A stretch of DNA of 64,000 nucleotides, from the NCBI GenBank assembly GCA_963921195.1, contig OY992540.1:41625890-41689889 (forward strand), read 5' to 3'. Position 1 is the first letter of the stretch, and each line of letters starts with the position of its first letter. The position numbers and the translations under genes are program-made. Source of the DNA: Pegoplata infirma (lineage: Eukaryota > Arthropoda > Insecta > Diptera > Anthomyiidae). The notes below the pieces were generated by a model, which was given only the letters and a program-made list of their open reading frames with translations, had not been told where the DNA came from and made no database searches. Below, in pieces: positions 53,421 through 64,000 of this stretch.

Positions 53421-54949
53421 ATAGAATTTATCAGTGGGTATCAGACTACATGGGGCCGAAAAAAATGCACTCTTTTTTTACAAAGGAAAAAATGGTTCTC
53501 TTAATGCATGAAAATATCTGCAAAATTAAAAAAAAATGCTGCAAAAACAGGGGAAAAAGTAGGAAAGAGTAAGCAAAATACTCCAAAATCAGGGGAAAAA
53601 GTAGGTAAATTATTTAAGAGAGAATTTTAATAACGGAAATAGTGGTAATCCTCTCAATATAGATAGGTAATCCTCTCAATAATAGTGGTTAAATTTACTC
53701 ATATTCTAATTCTCTTTGATATTTTTACAAAATTTTTAAATTTCTGCAATACATTAAGTTAACCAATTTTCATAAACTTGCAGACTAATTTTGGGTCCTT
53801 TCAAAATCTCTTACTTTCCTTACTCTATGGAATTTATTAGCAAAAATGTTTAATCAGTGCACGTCTGAGTAATATTAAATTACATATTAAATAACACTCA
53901 TACGCACTGGTGTACAATTTCTAATGAAATGTTAGTAACAAAGTTTCTATCACTTTAAGTTTTAATTTAATTTTAATTTTTATTTAGTTTTAAATTCAAT
54001 TACAATTTTTGGTAACGAATAACTAAAACGCAACATTTATTATTTACAGATTACTATGAATTCTGAACTTAAAACTTTATTTATTTACCAACCAAAAGCA
54101 GGGAGCTGAAAAAAAACAAACAAAATCCACATTAAATTCTTTTAACCTCATACATACAAAATGTATAAAAAAAATGTAAAAATATTTATAAAAAAAGCAA
54201 AGTATACACAGTGAGTAAGTGACATTTTATAACACATCGTAATCTAGGTTTTAAATATTTAAAATGTTTTGATATTTGTTGTGTCAACATCTGGCATATC
54301 CGGTTTATATGCAACATGCAAAACCATCTATTTACATTATTATATATGGATGTGTGCATGTGAACACATACATAAAATGCAAAATTGCACTAATGTTCCC
54401 AGTGTCACTCTTCGTATATTTTTTTTATTATAATAAAATTCTTTAGTAAACTATTGGACAAATTTTGGACACATGCTCTGGCTCCCACTCTCTGGCATCA
54501 GCATATGCTTTAAACACCCATACACACACACAGACATTCTAAAATAAATCAATCTGTTATTTTACATAAATATTTTATATGAAATTATTCCCAATATTAT
54601 TTTATTTTCTATGAAAAATTTATAAGCATGATTTGATTTAAAATAATAAATAAAATATTAAAACAAAAATTATGTGATTTAAAATAGAAAATTGGTTTAG
54701 TGTTGAATGTCCACATAACTTAATAACATTAACGGCCATTTGTATTTTAGAAAATTTTGTTGACACATAAAATGGATACTCCTAACTGTTCAATTTTTCC
54801 ACTTTAGTTAAATGTGTACAATAAAATTATACCGGCTAACGGGAAGGAACGATTGCTAAACAAAGCAAAAAAATTTTGTTAATTTATTTAAAGATTTTTC
54901 TCATACACTTTATTTTGAAAATATAAATGAAAAATGGATTTGAGTTTCC
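53421..54949. other. No gene seen
   Basis: AT-rich, relatively free of the window's repeat families. CAGGGGAAAAAGTAGG occurs twice near 53545 and 53590. Possibly unique host intergenic or intronic DNA. Confidence 0.45.
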
Positions 54950-55647
54950 TTTTCTGAAATTATCGCCAACGAAATCTTTATATTATTTAATTGGGGCAGT
55001 TTATGTTCAAAAAATGCCTGCGAATTTTGTACTCTTGCCCAAAACATTAAATCATGATAATGTTTTGCGGAAGATTTGGGTGTACTTGCCAAAGCAAAGT
55101 GTTTTTTAGAAAAAATAATGTTATATTACTTTGCTATTCCATGCAAAACGAATTGAAATATCAGTCGAGGATCCCATTAAAAAACCAAAAGAGCTGTACA
55201 TTTCGTAAATGAGTGCAAAAATAAGTGCAATAACGTGTTTTTACATTTTGGAGAGTATAAAAGATTCGGCACTTGTTTTATGTACATTTGATAAACAAAT
55301 GGAAAATTTTTATGCGAAAAGCTTAGACTTGGTGAAATAGTAGTTTTGATAAAAAAAATATTTTTTTTTCACGAAAAACAAAATTATGTTTAAGAAAATT
55401 AAATGAACCCAAAATTTTTGGTGAAAAAAAATTTGATGAAAAAAAGTTTTGATGAAAAGAAAAATTTTTTGATGTAAAAAAAATTAATGAAAAAAAAGGT
55501 TATTTTTTTTTTTTTTTGGTGAGAAAAAAATTGATCAAAAAAAATTTGATGAAAAAAATTGACGAAAAAAAATATGATAAAAAAGAATTTTATAAAAAAA
55601 AATTTTTTGACGAAAAAAAAAAATTTGATAAAAAAAAAATTATGAAG
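54950..55647 (+). repeat. Composite-repeat modules and A-rich tract (copy M5)
   Basis: GCCTGCGAATTTTGTACTCT..TTTTGCGGAAGATTTGGGTG (also 49550-49620), CAGTCGAGGATCCCATTA, GAGCTGTACATTTCGTAAAT, TTTACATTTTGGAGAGTATA, then the GATGAAAA tract 55330-55640. Confidence 0.6.
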
Positions 55648-56278
55648 CAAGTAGAAAAGTTAAATTCGACTTTGCCGAATCTATGAATACCCTCCACAAT
55701 GTCATTTTTAAAGGATAGTACATTTTCTAACGTGAAAAAAATTTAACAATTTTGATTAGAATTATTTTATTTTGAGCAGGGACCCGATTTTAATACTTTT
55801 AAAACGAACAATTTGAATTTTTATCCATAAAAAAACAAAAACTTGTGTTCAAAATAAAATATTTATCAATAAAGATATTTTTATTTCGATCAAAGTTGAA
55901 AATAATTTTTTTTGTTCGAAATCAAAATATTTTAAAACTCATTATGATATTTATCAAAAAGAGCAAAATTATTTTCATCTTTTTATTTTCATCATTAAAA
56001 TAAAATAAACAAATACAAATTTTTATTTTCATCGTTCAAATTAAATAACCTAATATACATTTTTGACTTGAAGCAATACAGGCGGGAGGATTTTTTTCTT
56101 TGATGGTGATGTGTCCGAATCCATGTTAATAAAACCCTTTTAGGTACATGTCGGCTTATAAAGCCATTTTCCCGTTTGCAATATTTTGGTGTTTATCTAA
56201 ACTTGCAAGGAATGCTGAACAGCAATAAAAACTCACATATGAAGATTTCGGGGTAAAAAAAACGAAGTTTTTTTTGTA

Positions 56279-59053
56279 CCCAGCAAAAAATAAGGGAAGT
56301 AGTCCAAATCAAACCACTTCTGAAGTACTCCAAAAAAAGCAGTTAACCCCTGATTTATTATTCAAATGGAGATACTTTTAAACAACTTCCAAAAATTGAT
56401 ATATAATGTCATAAATTATGGCTTGCACCACTTCCAAATATAGACATTAGTATGCACTTCCTCACTAAAGAAATCTCCACTTTACACGGTGAGCCTCAGC
56501 GATGTTCAGGTTGAACTTTAGTGTCGACGAAAAGTGTAAGCGCAGTTCGATTTCTACATGAATAAATGTCACAAAACTGTTAACAGCGAAATCGTAGCTG
56601 ATCGCATTCGCGAGATATCGCGAAATTAGTGTTTTTGTATTTTCTAAAATTTTGACAATGAAGTTTTTTAAATATCTTCAAAAACTGGGTATGCAGTTTT
56701 AATTGTATTTATTTACATGTCACAACACAGTTAACAGCGAAATCATATCTTCTCAATTTCGCGAGAAATCGCGAAATTACTTTTTTGCTGTTTTTATTTT
56801 TGTTTTTATCTTCATATATGATTTTTTTAAATTTCATAAAAACATGGTATGCAGTTTTACTTGTGGTTGATCAAAGGTCACACAGCTGTTGACATCAAAA
56901 TTGTAGGTGCTAAATTTCGCGAGATATCGCGTAATTATATATATATATTTTTTTTTTTATTATATTTTAAACCCGGTTCTTTAGAAATGATAAAAAAAAA
57001 GTGGTAAGCAGTTTGATTTGAACATGCTGGAGGAAATTAAAACTGCCCCCAAAAAAATTATAGCTGCTCACTTTCGCGAGAAATAGCGAAAAACAGCTTT
57101 TTGGGGGTATTTCTTGTTTTGATTAATAAAAGAAGTTTCTTTAACATTGTTGAAAAACACGAAATGCAGTTTGACTTGCTATTGATCAAAGGTCATAAGG
57201 CTGTTAACATTTAAATTCTAGCTGCTTAATTCTTCGAGATATCGCAAAAAAACTCGCTTATCTACTATTTATTCATTAATTTGTGTTATTTGTGGTCTGT
57301 AAAAACATATACTTCAATTAACGACAAAAATGTGGTATGCAGTTTGAATTCGAGGTTATTAGAGGTGACAAAACTGCAAGCATAAAAATTATAGACGATC
57401 AATTTCCCGAGAAATCGCAAAATTACTGTACGAGCTTTTATAATAAATTACTTTTTTTTTCTTTGGTATCAAAAAAAAAAAAATTAAGTAACGACAAGTA
57501 TATGGTATGCAGTTTAAATTGCCCGTAACTGAAGGTGGTAAAACTGCTGAAATTTATATATTGACGCTAATTTTCGCGAAAAATCGCGAAAAATTTTTCA
57601 ATTTTTTTTTCATTTATTTTGTATTGTAATATTATTAATTATATTAACTTTGCGATTCCTTAAAGAATTGACCACATAGGACTTTTGTGTTAGCAGTTTA
57701 ATGTCTTTTTATCATGTACAAATAAAAATGCATACCACGTTTTTACACCATTTCAAAAGAACATGCAAAATTGAAAAATAAAAAAAAAAAATTTATAAAT
57801 AATTCCGCGATATCTTGCGACAGTGTACACCTACAACTTTGATGTCAACACCCTTATGACCTTCGATCACGTACACATTAAAGTGCATATCAGCTTTCCA
57901 CAACATTTGAAAAAAAAACCTAGAAAAAGTTGAAAAACAAAAATTGACAAAAAAGCTATTTCGCGATTTCTCGCGAACTAAAGAAGATAGGATTTCGATG
58001 TTTACTGTCTTGTGACCTTAAAATAAGTAAAATGAAAATTGTATACTCAGTTTTTGAAAATATTTAAAAAACTTCAATATCAAAATTTTTTAAAATATAA
58101 AATCACTAATTTCGCGATATCTCGCGAATGCGATCAGCTACGATTTCGCTGAAAACAGTTTTGAGACAACTAATCATGTAGAAATCGATCTGCAATTACA
58201 CTTTTCGTCGACACTAAAGTTCAACCTGAACATCGCTGAGGCTCACCGTGTTTAAAACTTCATTAAAAAATTTGGAAATTATCAATTATTATTTAATAAA
58301 TATTGGTTATTTTACAAATGCTTTATATTTAAAAATTACATGAAATAATTCAATTAAGGAATGTATTTATAAATTATATTAAGCTTCTTACGTATAGTAA
58401 GGAAATATCATGAAAATTCAGAATATTAGGTTTGATTTTTGTTTTCTACTTATAGCTTTTTCCTACAGCTTTTTTTTGGTAATATCCAAGTTTATGACTA
58501 TTATAAACTCGGTTTTAGCAATAGCACTGTTTTCGCATAACCGTATATACGCCCACCTATACAAATTTTAAACTATCCACGCTTATTTTTAACTTGTATA
58601 ATTATTGACATTAAATTTAAGTTTCGATAAAAAGTTCGCATTTGAAAATAAAATGTTTTTTTCCGTGTTTGCTTAAATAAACTTTGACATTCAACAAAAG
58701 TGGTGCCAAAAAAATTTTAAATTTTAATGTTAAAATATAAACGGTTACGCGAAAACTGACATTTTCAGTTGATTTTACTAACATAATTTTTTGAGTATAG
58801 TGTTTAATCACTTCTTAAATATACAATATTATGCATTCGCAATGAAGTGGTTAATAAGTATAGTCAAAAGTTCAAAGTTATAGAATAGTATGAAGACCAC
58901 TTCATATGTACTGAAAAACGAGTTGAAACAACTACTTACTTGCTGCGACAACTATATGAAAATGTAATGAGATATTCAGTAGATATTCACTACTCCAGAA
59001 GCAGTAGAAGTCCTTTTTATCATTGTTCTAAGTAATGTTTTTTTTTTGCTGGG
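56279..59053. mobile_element. CCCAGC-ended TIR element hosting a foldback element
   Basis: Left CCCAGCAAAAAATAAGGGAA, right ..GTTTTTTTTTTGCTGGG. The interior outside the nested foldback (about 1 kb) is AT-rich and non-coding (AAGTAGTCCAAATCAAACCAC; ACTACTCCAGAAGCAGTAG). The flanks do not show the 2-bp repeat of the other copies. Confidence 0.6.
56485..58250. mobile_element. Foldback element with internal TCGCGAGATATCGCGA repeats (1766 bp)
   Basis: Ends CACGGTGAGCCTCAGCGATG and inverse, with TTTA on both sides (56481-56484, 58251-58254). Inside, a near-palindrome of the type TCGCGAGATATCGCGAAATT recurs every 150-175 bp at about 56606, 56757, 56916, 57072, 57228, 57403 and 57570, and in reverse at about 57803, 57960 and 58108. 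GTATGCAGTTT and AAAGGTCACA..CTGTTAACA phrases recur with it. Non-coding. Confidence 0.85.
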
Positions 59054-59564
59054 TATGTTTATAAAATCGCAATTTATCCGCGCTAAAAAAATGTATACAA
59101 TTTTTTAAAACAAATTAAAACCATTTGTGTCAAAATTACTAGAAATTGTCTCAAATTTCAAATGAAACCGTTAATGTCACACGCGAAAAACTGGTATTTT
59201 CAAAAAATACTTTCTTTTCTTTCGAACTTTGAAATCATCATGATAATCCGTTTCTATTCGTGGCACGTGAATGAAATAAAGTTCAAACTGTAAAGAATTA
59301 CAGCATCTACAAACTTAAGTTCAACATTTTCCGCAAGCCCGAATAAAAAACAGCAAAAATTTAAAAACTCCTAATTTTTAGTTCTAATTCTTGGCCGTCT
59401 TATGACTTCTTAAAAACCGATGAAGCATCTAAAAGACCAACATTGAAATTATCTCTTAAGTGTACTGACTTTGTGTTATAAGGAGAACTTAGAGAAAATC
59501 GGGGAAGAAGCTAGATGTAGCCATTTTTCAAAGTTTTTTCAACTTTTTCCTTCTGTTATTATTA

Positions 59565-61318
59565 CAGACTAGCAGGCCCGCCCGGAACTTTGTCACCGGT
59601 AATAATAAATACGGTATTAAAGAAGGATCAGGATTAAAGTCCCCATTTCAAAAATTGTCCCCTGCAGAATCGTAATTTTATTAAATTTTTATCGTTGAGG
59701 TCTTTCATAAAAACTATTTAGAACAAACAATAAAATTCAAACAGACCCGTTTAGCCCGGAATCGTGTTCGTTCCGGTAAAAAAAAATTTCTTGAAAATTT
59801 TCGAGCCCTTATATCGTTAAAATTGAAATCATTTCATTCCCCGTATCATTCCATTTCGTTCCCCGTTTTATTCCATTTCGTCCCTATTCTATTTATTTCA
59901 ATTCATTGATTTCCAATTCATTTCGTTCCAGGTAGGCTTCATTTCTTTCTGTATAACATGTGTTAATGAAATAAAAACAATTTAGGGTCGTTATCTCAAT
60001 TGATATAAAAAGCACCACATAACACTACCTTAACCAATGGCTTAGTCCTTTTAACCCTTAAACATTCAGATTTTAAAACATGTCCTTCTCTTCATTCTTA
60101 ATTCTGCTGGAGGATTTCAGGGGATAGTAAAAGTACCACAGTACAATAATTTACCCTTATAACCCAATTAAATTTCCAGAAGGTACTTTTTTCAGAATGA
60201 TTTTTGGGCTGGAGGATCCCACATTTCAAGTTTCTATGACCAATTTTTCAGGAGATAGAAAAGGTTACAAAATTCATTACTTTGCACCTATTTGCACCAT
60301 TTAAATCGGAATTTCCAAAAAAGAAATTTTTCAGAATGTTTTGAAATCGGATGAGTAGGCTTTTAGGTTTTTAAATTTGACCCAAAGTTTTCTTTAAAAT
60401 GGGTGCGGTCAATGAAACCTACCCTAACTCACCCTGAAGGAGAATTCTAAATATCGGTGAAATCATTTTTGAAACATAAAAATTTCGTATATTTTAAAAT
60501 TTTACGCCGGTTCATCATCCATATGACCATTCTTAATATTGGAGAAAATTTTTTTTACAAAAGTAGGCGTAGAAATGGGGGTGGTCAATGAAACCCAGCA
60601 TATTTTCACTCTGAAGAACCATACCAAACATTGGTGAACAAATATTTGAAATCGGATGAGTAATTTTGGAGATTTTAAAATTTTATATTTTTTGAGCAAA
60701 AGTGGGCGAAGAAGTGGGCGTGGTCGATGAATTCTAGCCTATGTCCATCCTGAAGGAACACTCTAAATATTGGTGAAAACATTTTTGAAATCAAATAAGT
60801 AGTCTCATAGATATTTAAATTTTAAGTTTTTTGCCAAAAGTGGGCGTAGAAGTCGGCGTGGTCGATGAGTCCTAGACTATGTCCACCCTGGAGGTGCACT
60901 CTAAATATTGGTAAAAGTATTTTTAAAATCGGATGAGTAGTTTCAAAGATATTTAAATTTTAAGTTTTTTGCCAAAAGTGGGCGTAGAAGTGGGCGTGGT
61001 CGATGAAACCCAGTATATGTCCATCATGAAGGACCCTTCCAAGTATGTATTAGTAAAAAAATTGAAATCGGTTTAGTAGTTTTTAAATTTTACGTTTTTT
61101 TGCAAAAAGTGGGCGTAGAAGTGGGCGTGGTCGATGAAACCTAGCCTATGTCCGTCCGGGAGGAACACTCTAAATATTGCTGAAAACTTTTTTGAAATCG
61201 GATGAGTAGTTCCGGAGATTACTTTCTACAAACAAACAAACAAACAAACAAACAAACAAACAAAAAAACATACAAATATTAGTATAGAAGTATAGATATA
61301 GATATAGAAGTATAGATA
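59565..61318 (+). mobile_element. Dispersed insect repeat starting ACTAGCAGGCCCGCCCGG
   Basis: Begins AGACTAGCAGGCCCGCCCGG and ends with (CAAA)n (61228-61262), CATACAAATATTAGTATAGA, GTATAGATATAGA. This begin/end pair resembles a widespread insect repeat with ACTAGCTGACCCGGC at one end, recalled rather than checked. The interior holds a degenerate tandem array. Confidence 0.5.
60360..61220 (+). repeat. Degenerate tandem array, about 6 units of roughly 130 bp
   Basis: Each unit carries AAATCGGATGAGTAG, AAAGTGGGCGTAGAAGTGGG, CGTGGTCGATGAA, CCTAGCCTATGTCC and CACTCTAAATATTGGTGAAA in that order (near 60350, 60570, 60700, 60840, 60975, 61105). No coding pattern. Confidence 0.8.
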
Positions 61319-62570
61319 AAGAGATCTAAGCCTTAAACTTTGCGCTATGATGGTTCAAGGTCTTGTCTACACAATTGTATTTGTAGTTTTTCAATTGCAT
61401 TTTTAGTTTTTCTAAAATTTAGAGATTTTATGAACCATTTATGTCGGTTATGAAATTTATTTGTGTATTTATTTAAATTTTGTTTGAAATATTTTATTTG
61501 AAATATAAAAAAAGTTGAAAAAAAAGATATTTATTATTTTTATTTTCCTCCTTTGTGATATTTATCGTAATAGATATTTTTTGATTTTCATCATGATGGA
61601 TATTTATTTTTTTAAACAAAAAATTTTATTTTATTTTTTTGAACAAATTTGAAAACATTTTGAACTACAAAAATAAATATTTTGATGAAAACAAAATAAA
61701 AAAACGTTTTCCGGTCCTTGATTTTGAGTAAAAAACTCTTTTTTTGTCATTAAAAAAAAAAAAAATACAATTTTTTTTTTTGAGTGAAAAACTTTTTTTC
61801 GAGTGTAATGTTTTTGTTACTGTAAAAATATTTCTGGGTGAATGCACGTACGTATGTACACAAAATATTGACATTTTATTAAAAAATAAACTAAATTTTT
61901 TTTGAGTGTAAATTTTTTTTGAGTGAAAAATTTTTTTCGAGTGTAAAATTTTTTTTAATGTAATTTTTAAGTTCCCAATGCTTTTAAAACTAAACAAGTT
62001 TAAAAAGCATTGCTTTAAAACTAAACAAGTTTGAAAAGCATTGCTTAGTTACCACCAATGCTTTTAAAACTTGTTTACCACGTGGCATCTGAAATTCGGG
62101 GTTTTGCTTATCACTTTTGATTGAGCTGAAATTCAATACCAAACATACCTGTGGAACGGCAAAGATATATTCCACGTTTCAGTAGTCTCATTATTGTTTT
62201 TCGGAAGTTATCGTGTTTTTTATCTCGCAAATTTGCGAAACACCCTTGCCGAAATGTACTCTTTTGCTCATAACTTTTGAACCACTGGACCGATTTGGCT
62301 GGATTGCAAAACCAACCTGACCAGGTAAATGACCAATATATATGCCAAACTTCAGTAGCCTCTGTGAAGCCTTTCAAAAGTTAGCGTGTTTTCTACGGAC
62401 GGGCAGACAGACAGACGGACGGACGGACGGACATCGCTAGATCGACTTAAAATCGATCGAGGATCATAAATATATATACTTTATGGGGTCCTAGACCAAT
62501 ATTTCGAGGTGTTAAAAACGGAATGACAAACTTATATATACCCTCTATCACTAGAGTGGAGGGTATAAAA

Positions 62571-62889
62571 ATAAATTGAAATTTGTACCATTATTGAAGA
62601 AGTTATGAGTAAAAGAAGTTTGGGTAAAGGAACAAACTACCAATTTTTGAAAATTCTATATCATTTGAACGGGTCATCAAAAAAATCTGAAAATTTACCA
62701 CGAAGGTGTTTTCGAAGGGTACTAAAAACTTTTAACAAATTGGGAAAATCTAAAAAAAAAAAATGCAAAGTGTCCGATTTGACATGGAATTCCCCATATA
62801 CTTTATGGGGTCCCCGCCCGATATTTCGAAGCGTTACAAACGGAATGACAAATTGAGTATACCCCCATTCTGTGGTTGGTGGGTATAAA
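62571..62889. repeat. Half of a TGGGG-type foldback joined to a DINE-like 5' end
   Basis: 62580-62794 matches the right arm of the foldback 50607-52978 (TTATTGAAGAAGTTATGAGT, AACGGGTCATC, GATTTGACATGGAATTCCCC). It is followed at 62795 by TATACTTTATGGGGTCCCCG..GAGTATACCCCC..GGTGGGTATAAAA of a DINE-like copy. The rest is deleted. Confidence 0.65.
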
Positions 62890-63302
62890 AATTATGAAAT
62901 AAAAATTTTATGAAAAAAAATTTTTGATAAAAAAATTAATAAAAAATTTATGAAAAAAAAACTATGAAACAATTTAAAGAAAAAAAAATATATAAAAAAT
63001 TGATGAAAAAAAAAAGTTTTATGAAATAAAAAAATTAGATGATAAAGAAAATTGAGGAAAGAAATTTATAAAAAAATTGATTAAAAAAATGTTGATAAAA
63101 ATTTTTAATAAAAAAAATGTAATAAAAAAAATAAAATTTGACGAAAAAAAGTTTTTAACAAAAAAAATTTATGAAAAATAATTGTGTTACTTTTTTTTAC
63201 CAGCTGGTGAACATTTTTTTTATTCACCAGTAGGTGAGTTATTATCCAAGTTACAAACCTTTTTGGAAATGAAAACAGTAATTCTTGTTCTCTATGTTCT
63301 TA
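62890..63302 (+). repeat. Composite-repeat modules (copy M6)
   Basis: A-rich GATGAAAA tract, GTTACTTTTTTTTACCAGCT, TATTCACCAGTAGGTGAGTT, ATTATCCAAGTTACAAACCT, AAAACAGTAATTCTTGTT. Interrupted by the foldback at 63303. Confidence 0.65.
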
Positions 63303-63890
63303 CAAGGGAAGTATCTCAACCCTTATGAACCGATTTGCATGAAACTTAAAATATATATGAAAGAGTTAATTCTAAGGTTGGGGTGTCTCGGCTTATCGGC
63401 CATATCGGGGATTTAGGGGTTCAAAACATGGGTCAAAAAATGGGGAAAAAATCGTTTTTTGGATTTTTCAGTCATTTCTTTCTAAGAAACTATGTGATGT
63501 TTACATATGAGAAGAAAGGTTTTTTTAATGTCTATCCAATGGGCGCATAACCTTATAAAAATTCGGCTTCGTTAAATATTTTTTTCATGAAAATGTGTAA
63601 ATTTTGGGGGGTATTTATATGAAGACATAGACCTACGATATCCATATGAATACGAAATAATTTTAATTAAATATAAGTCGACACGTATTTTTGCTTAAGA
63701 CGGTATTCCTGTGAGTTCGGGAGTTATCAAAGTTTTCCCAAAGGTCCCCATTGTTTCATAAGGGGACAACGAATATTTTAAACACTGATATGGCCGATAA
63801 GCCGAGACACCCCAACCTTAAAATCGTCTCTTTTATTTATATTTTAGGTTTCAAGCAAATCGGTTCATAAGGGTTGAGATACTTCCCTTG
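63303..63890. mobile_element. Small foldback element CAAGGGAAGTATCTCAACCC (588 bp)
   Basis: Arms of about 110 bp: CAAGGGAAGTATCTCAACCC..GGTTGGGGTGTCTCGGCTTA at left, its inverse at right. TTA flanks both ends. It interrupts composite copy M6, whose remainder (GACCAGACTAAAAACATTAT) resumes after it. Confidence 0.8.
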
Positions 63891-64000
63891 TTAGTAGTCA
63901 GTATAGACCAGACTAAAAACATTATCATGTTAAAAAATAAAATGTTTAGAAAAATTTTGAAAATAGAAATCATGATGAACACTGTTCATTGACCATGAAA
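63891..64000 (+). repeat. End of composite-repeat copy M6
   Basis: CAGACTAAAAACATTATCAT corresponds to the GACACCAGCC module end at 47220-47245 and 53325-53350. The window ends here. Confidence 0.6.

Larger units (their letters stand above)
55648..62570 (-). mobile_element. DINE-1/Helentron-like element split by large insertions (copy I)
   Basis: Hairpin end at 55648 (CAAGTAGAAAAGTTAAATTC, ATTCGACTTTGCCGAAT, TGAATACCCTCCAC). 5' end at 62480-62570 (GGGTCCTAGACCAATATTTC..GGAGGGTATAAAA) with (GACGGACGGAC) core at 62410-62435. Flank pieces 55740-56278, 61440-61990 and 62060-62400 match parts of copy D and copy A in order. Insertions: 56279-59053 and 59565-61318. One family member is inferred, though two abutting copies cannot be excluded. 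Confidence 0.5.

Noticed and set aside
62111..62377. ORF with KGFTEATEVWHIYWSFTWSGW, similar to 27180-27392
   Set aside because: Both lie in the body of DINE-like repeats and reflect shared repeat sequence, broken elsewhere. DINE-like elements are non-coding.

Overview
The window is AT-rich eukaryotic DNA made almost entirely of transposable elements. The element set fits a higher (calyptrate-like) fly: a 412/mdg1-like Ty3/gypsy element, a Penelope-like element, jockey-like and RTE-like non-LTR elements, hAT and Tc1/mariner MITEs, and many interspersed repeats built like DINE-1/Helentron-associated elements (5' pair GTGGAGGGTATA/TATACCCTCC, (GTCY)n microsatellite core, terminal ATTCGGC..GCCGAAT stem-loop). 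The species assignment is inference. There are no bacterial-type genes, and the only candidate host coding sequence is one short terminal exon (40548-40721, minus strand).

Layout. 1-2.4 kb: end of a DINE-like copy, then a degenerate non-LTR relic. 2.4-10.9 kb: a 5'-truncated jockey-like non-LTR relic (minus strand) split by a full-length, apparently intact gypsy-type LTR retrotransposon (3152-10099, minus strand). That element has 465-bp LTRs that look identical, a 4-bp target duplication CTAC, a tRNA-Arg-type primer site, a small membrane ORF ahead of gag, gag, a G_GGA_AAC -1 frameshift site and pol. 11-16 kb: a MITE, then a Penelope-like element (12371-15618) with a 14-bp target duplication, inverted terminal arms each carrying a hammerhead-ribozyme-like motif, an RT/GIY-YIG ORF broken by a small deletion, and two nested insertions. 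16-23 kb: a nested stack in which an outer TIR element contains an RTE-like element, which contains a 2.6-kb foldback hAT-like element with an 8-bp duplication, which contains a MITE.

23-34 kb: MITEs, a Penelope terminal-repeat relic, and a 3.7-kb DINE-like copy with nested foldback and TIR elements. A perfect (TTAATG)n array of 819 bp sits at the 3' end of another DINE-like copy. 35-42 kb: 733-bp CCCAGC-ended TIR elements, a foldback whose arms are minisatellite, the candidate exon, and a foldback with a tRNA-like centre. 42-64 kb: a modular composite repeat recurs in fixed order (A-rich GATGAAAA tract, CAGCTGGTGA block, conserved GACACCAGCC block, 35-bp palindromic satellite), interspersed with DINE-like copies. 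Three of the DINE-like copies in the window carry TGGGG-ended foldback elements at the same internal TATA site, and a fourth preserves half of one.

How the parts work together. Only the gypsy element looks capable of making its own proteins. The other coding relics are broken by stops, frameshifts, deletions or nested insertions. The remainder is non-autonomous DNA that would depend on transposases or Rep/helicase encoded elsewhere. Target duplications, and paralogous empty sites inside the window, give the order of several insertions.
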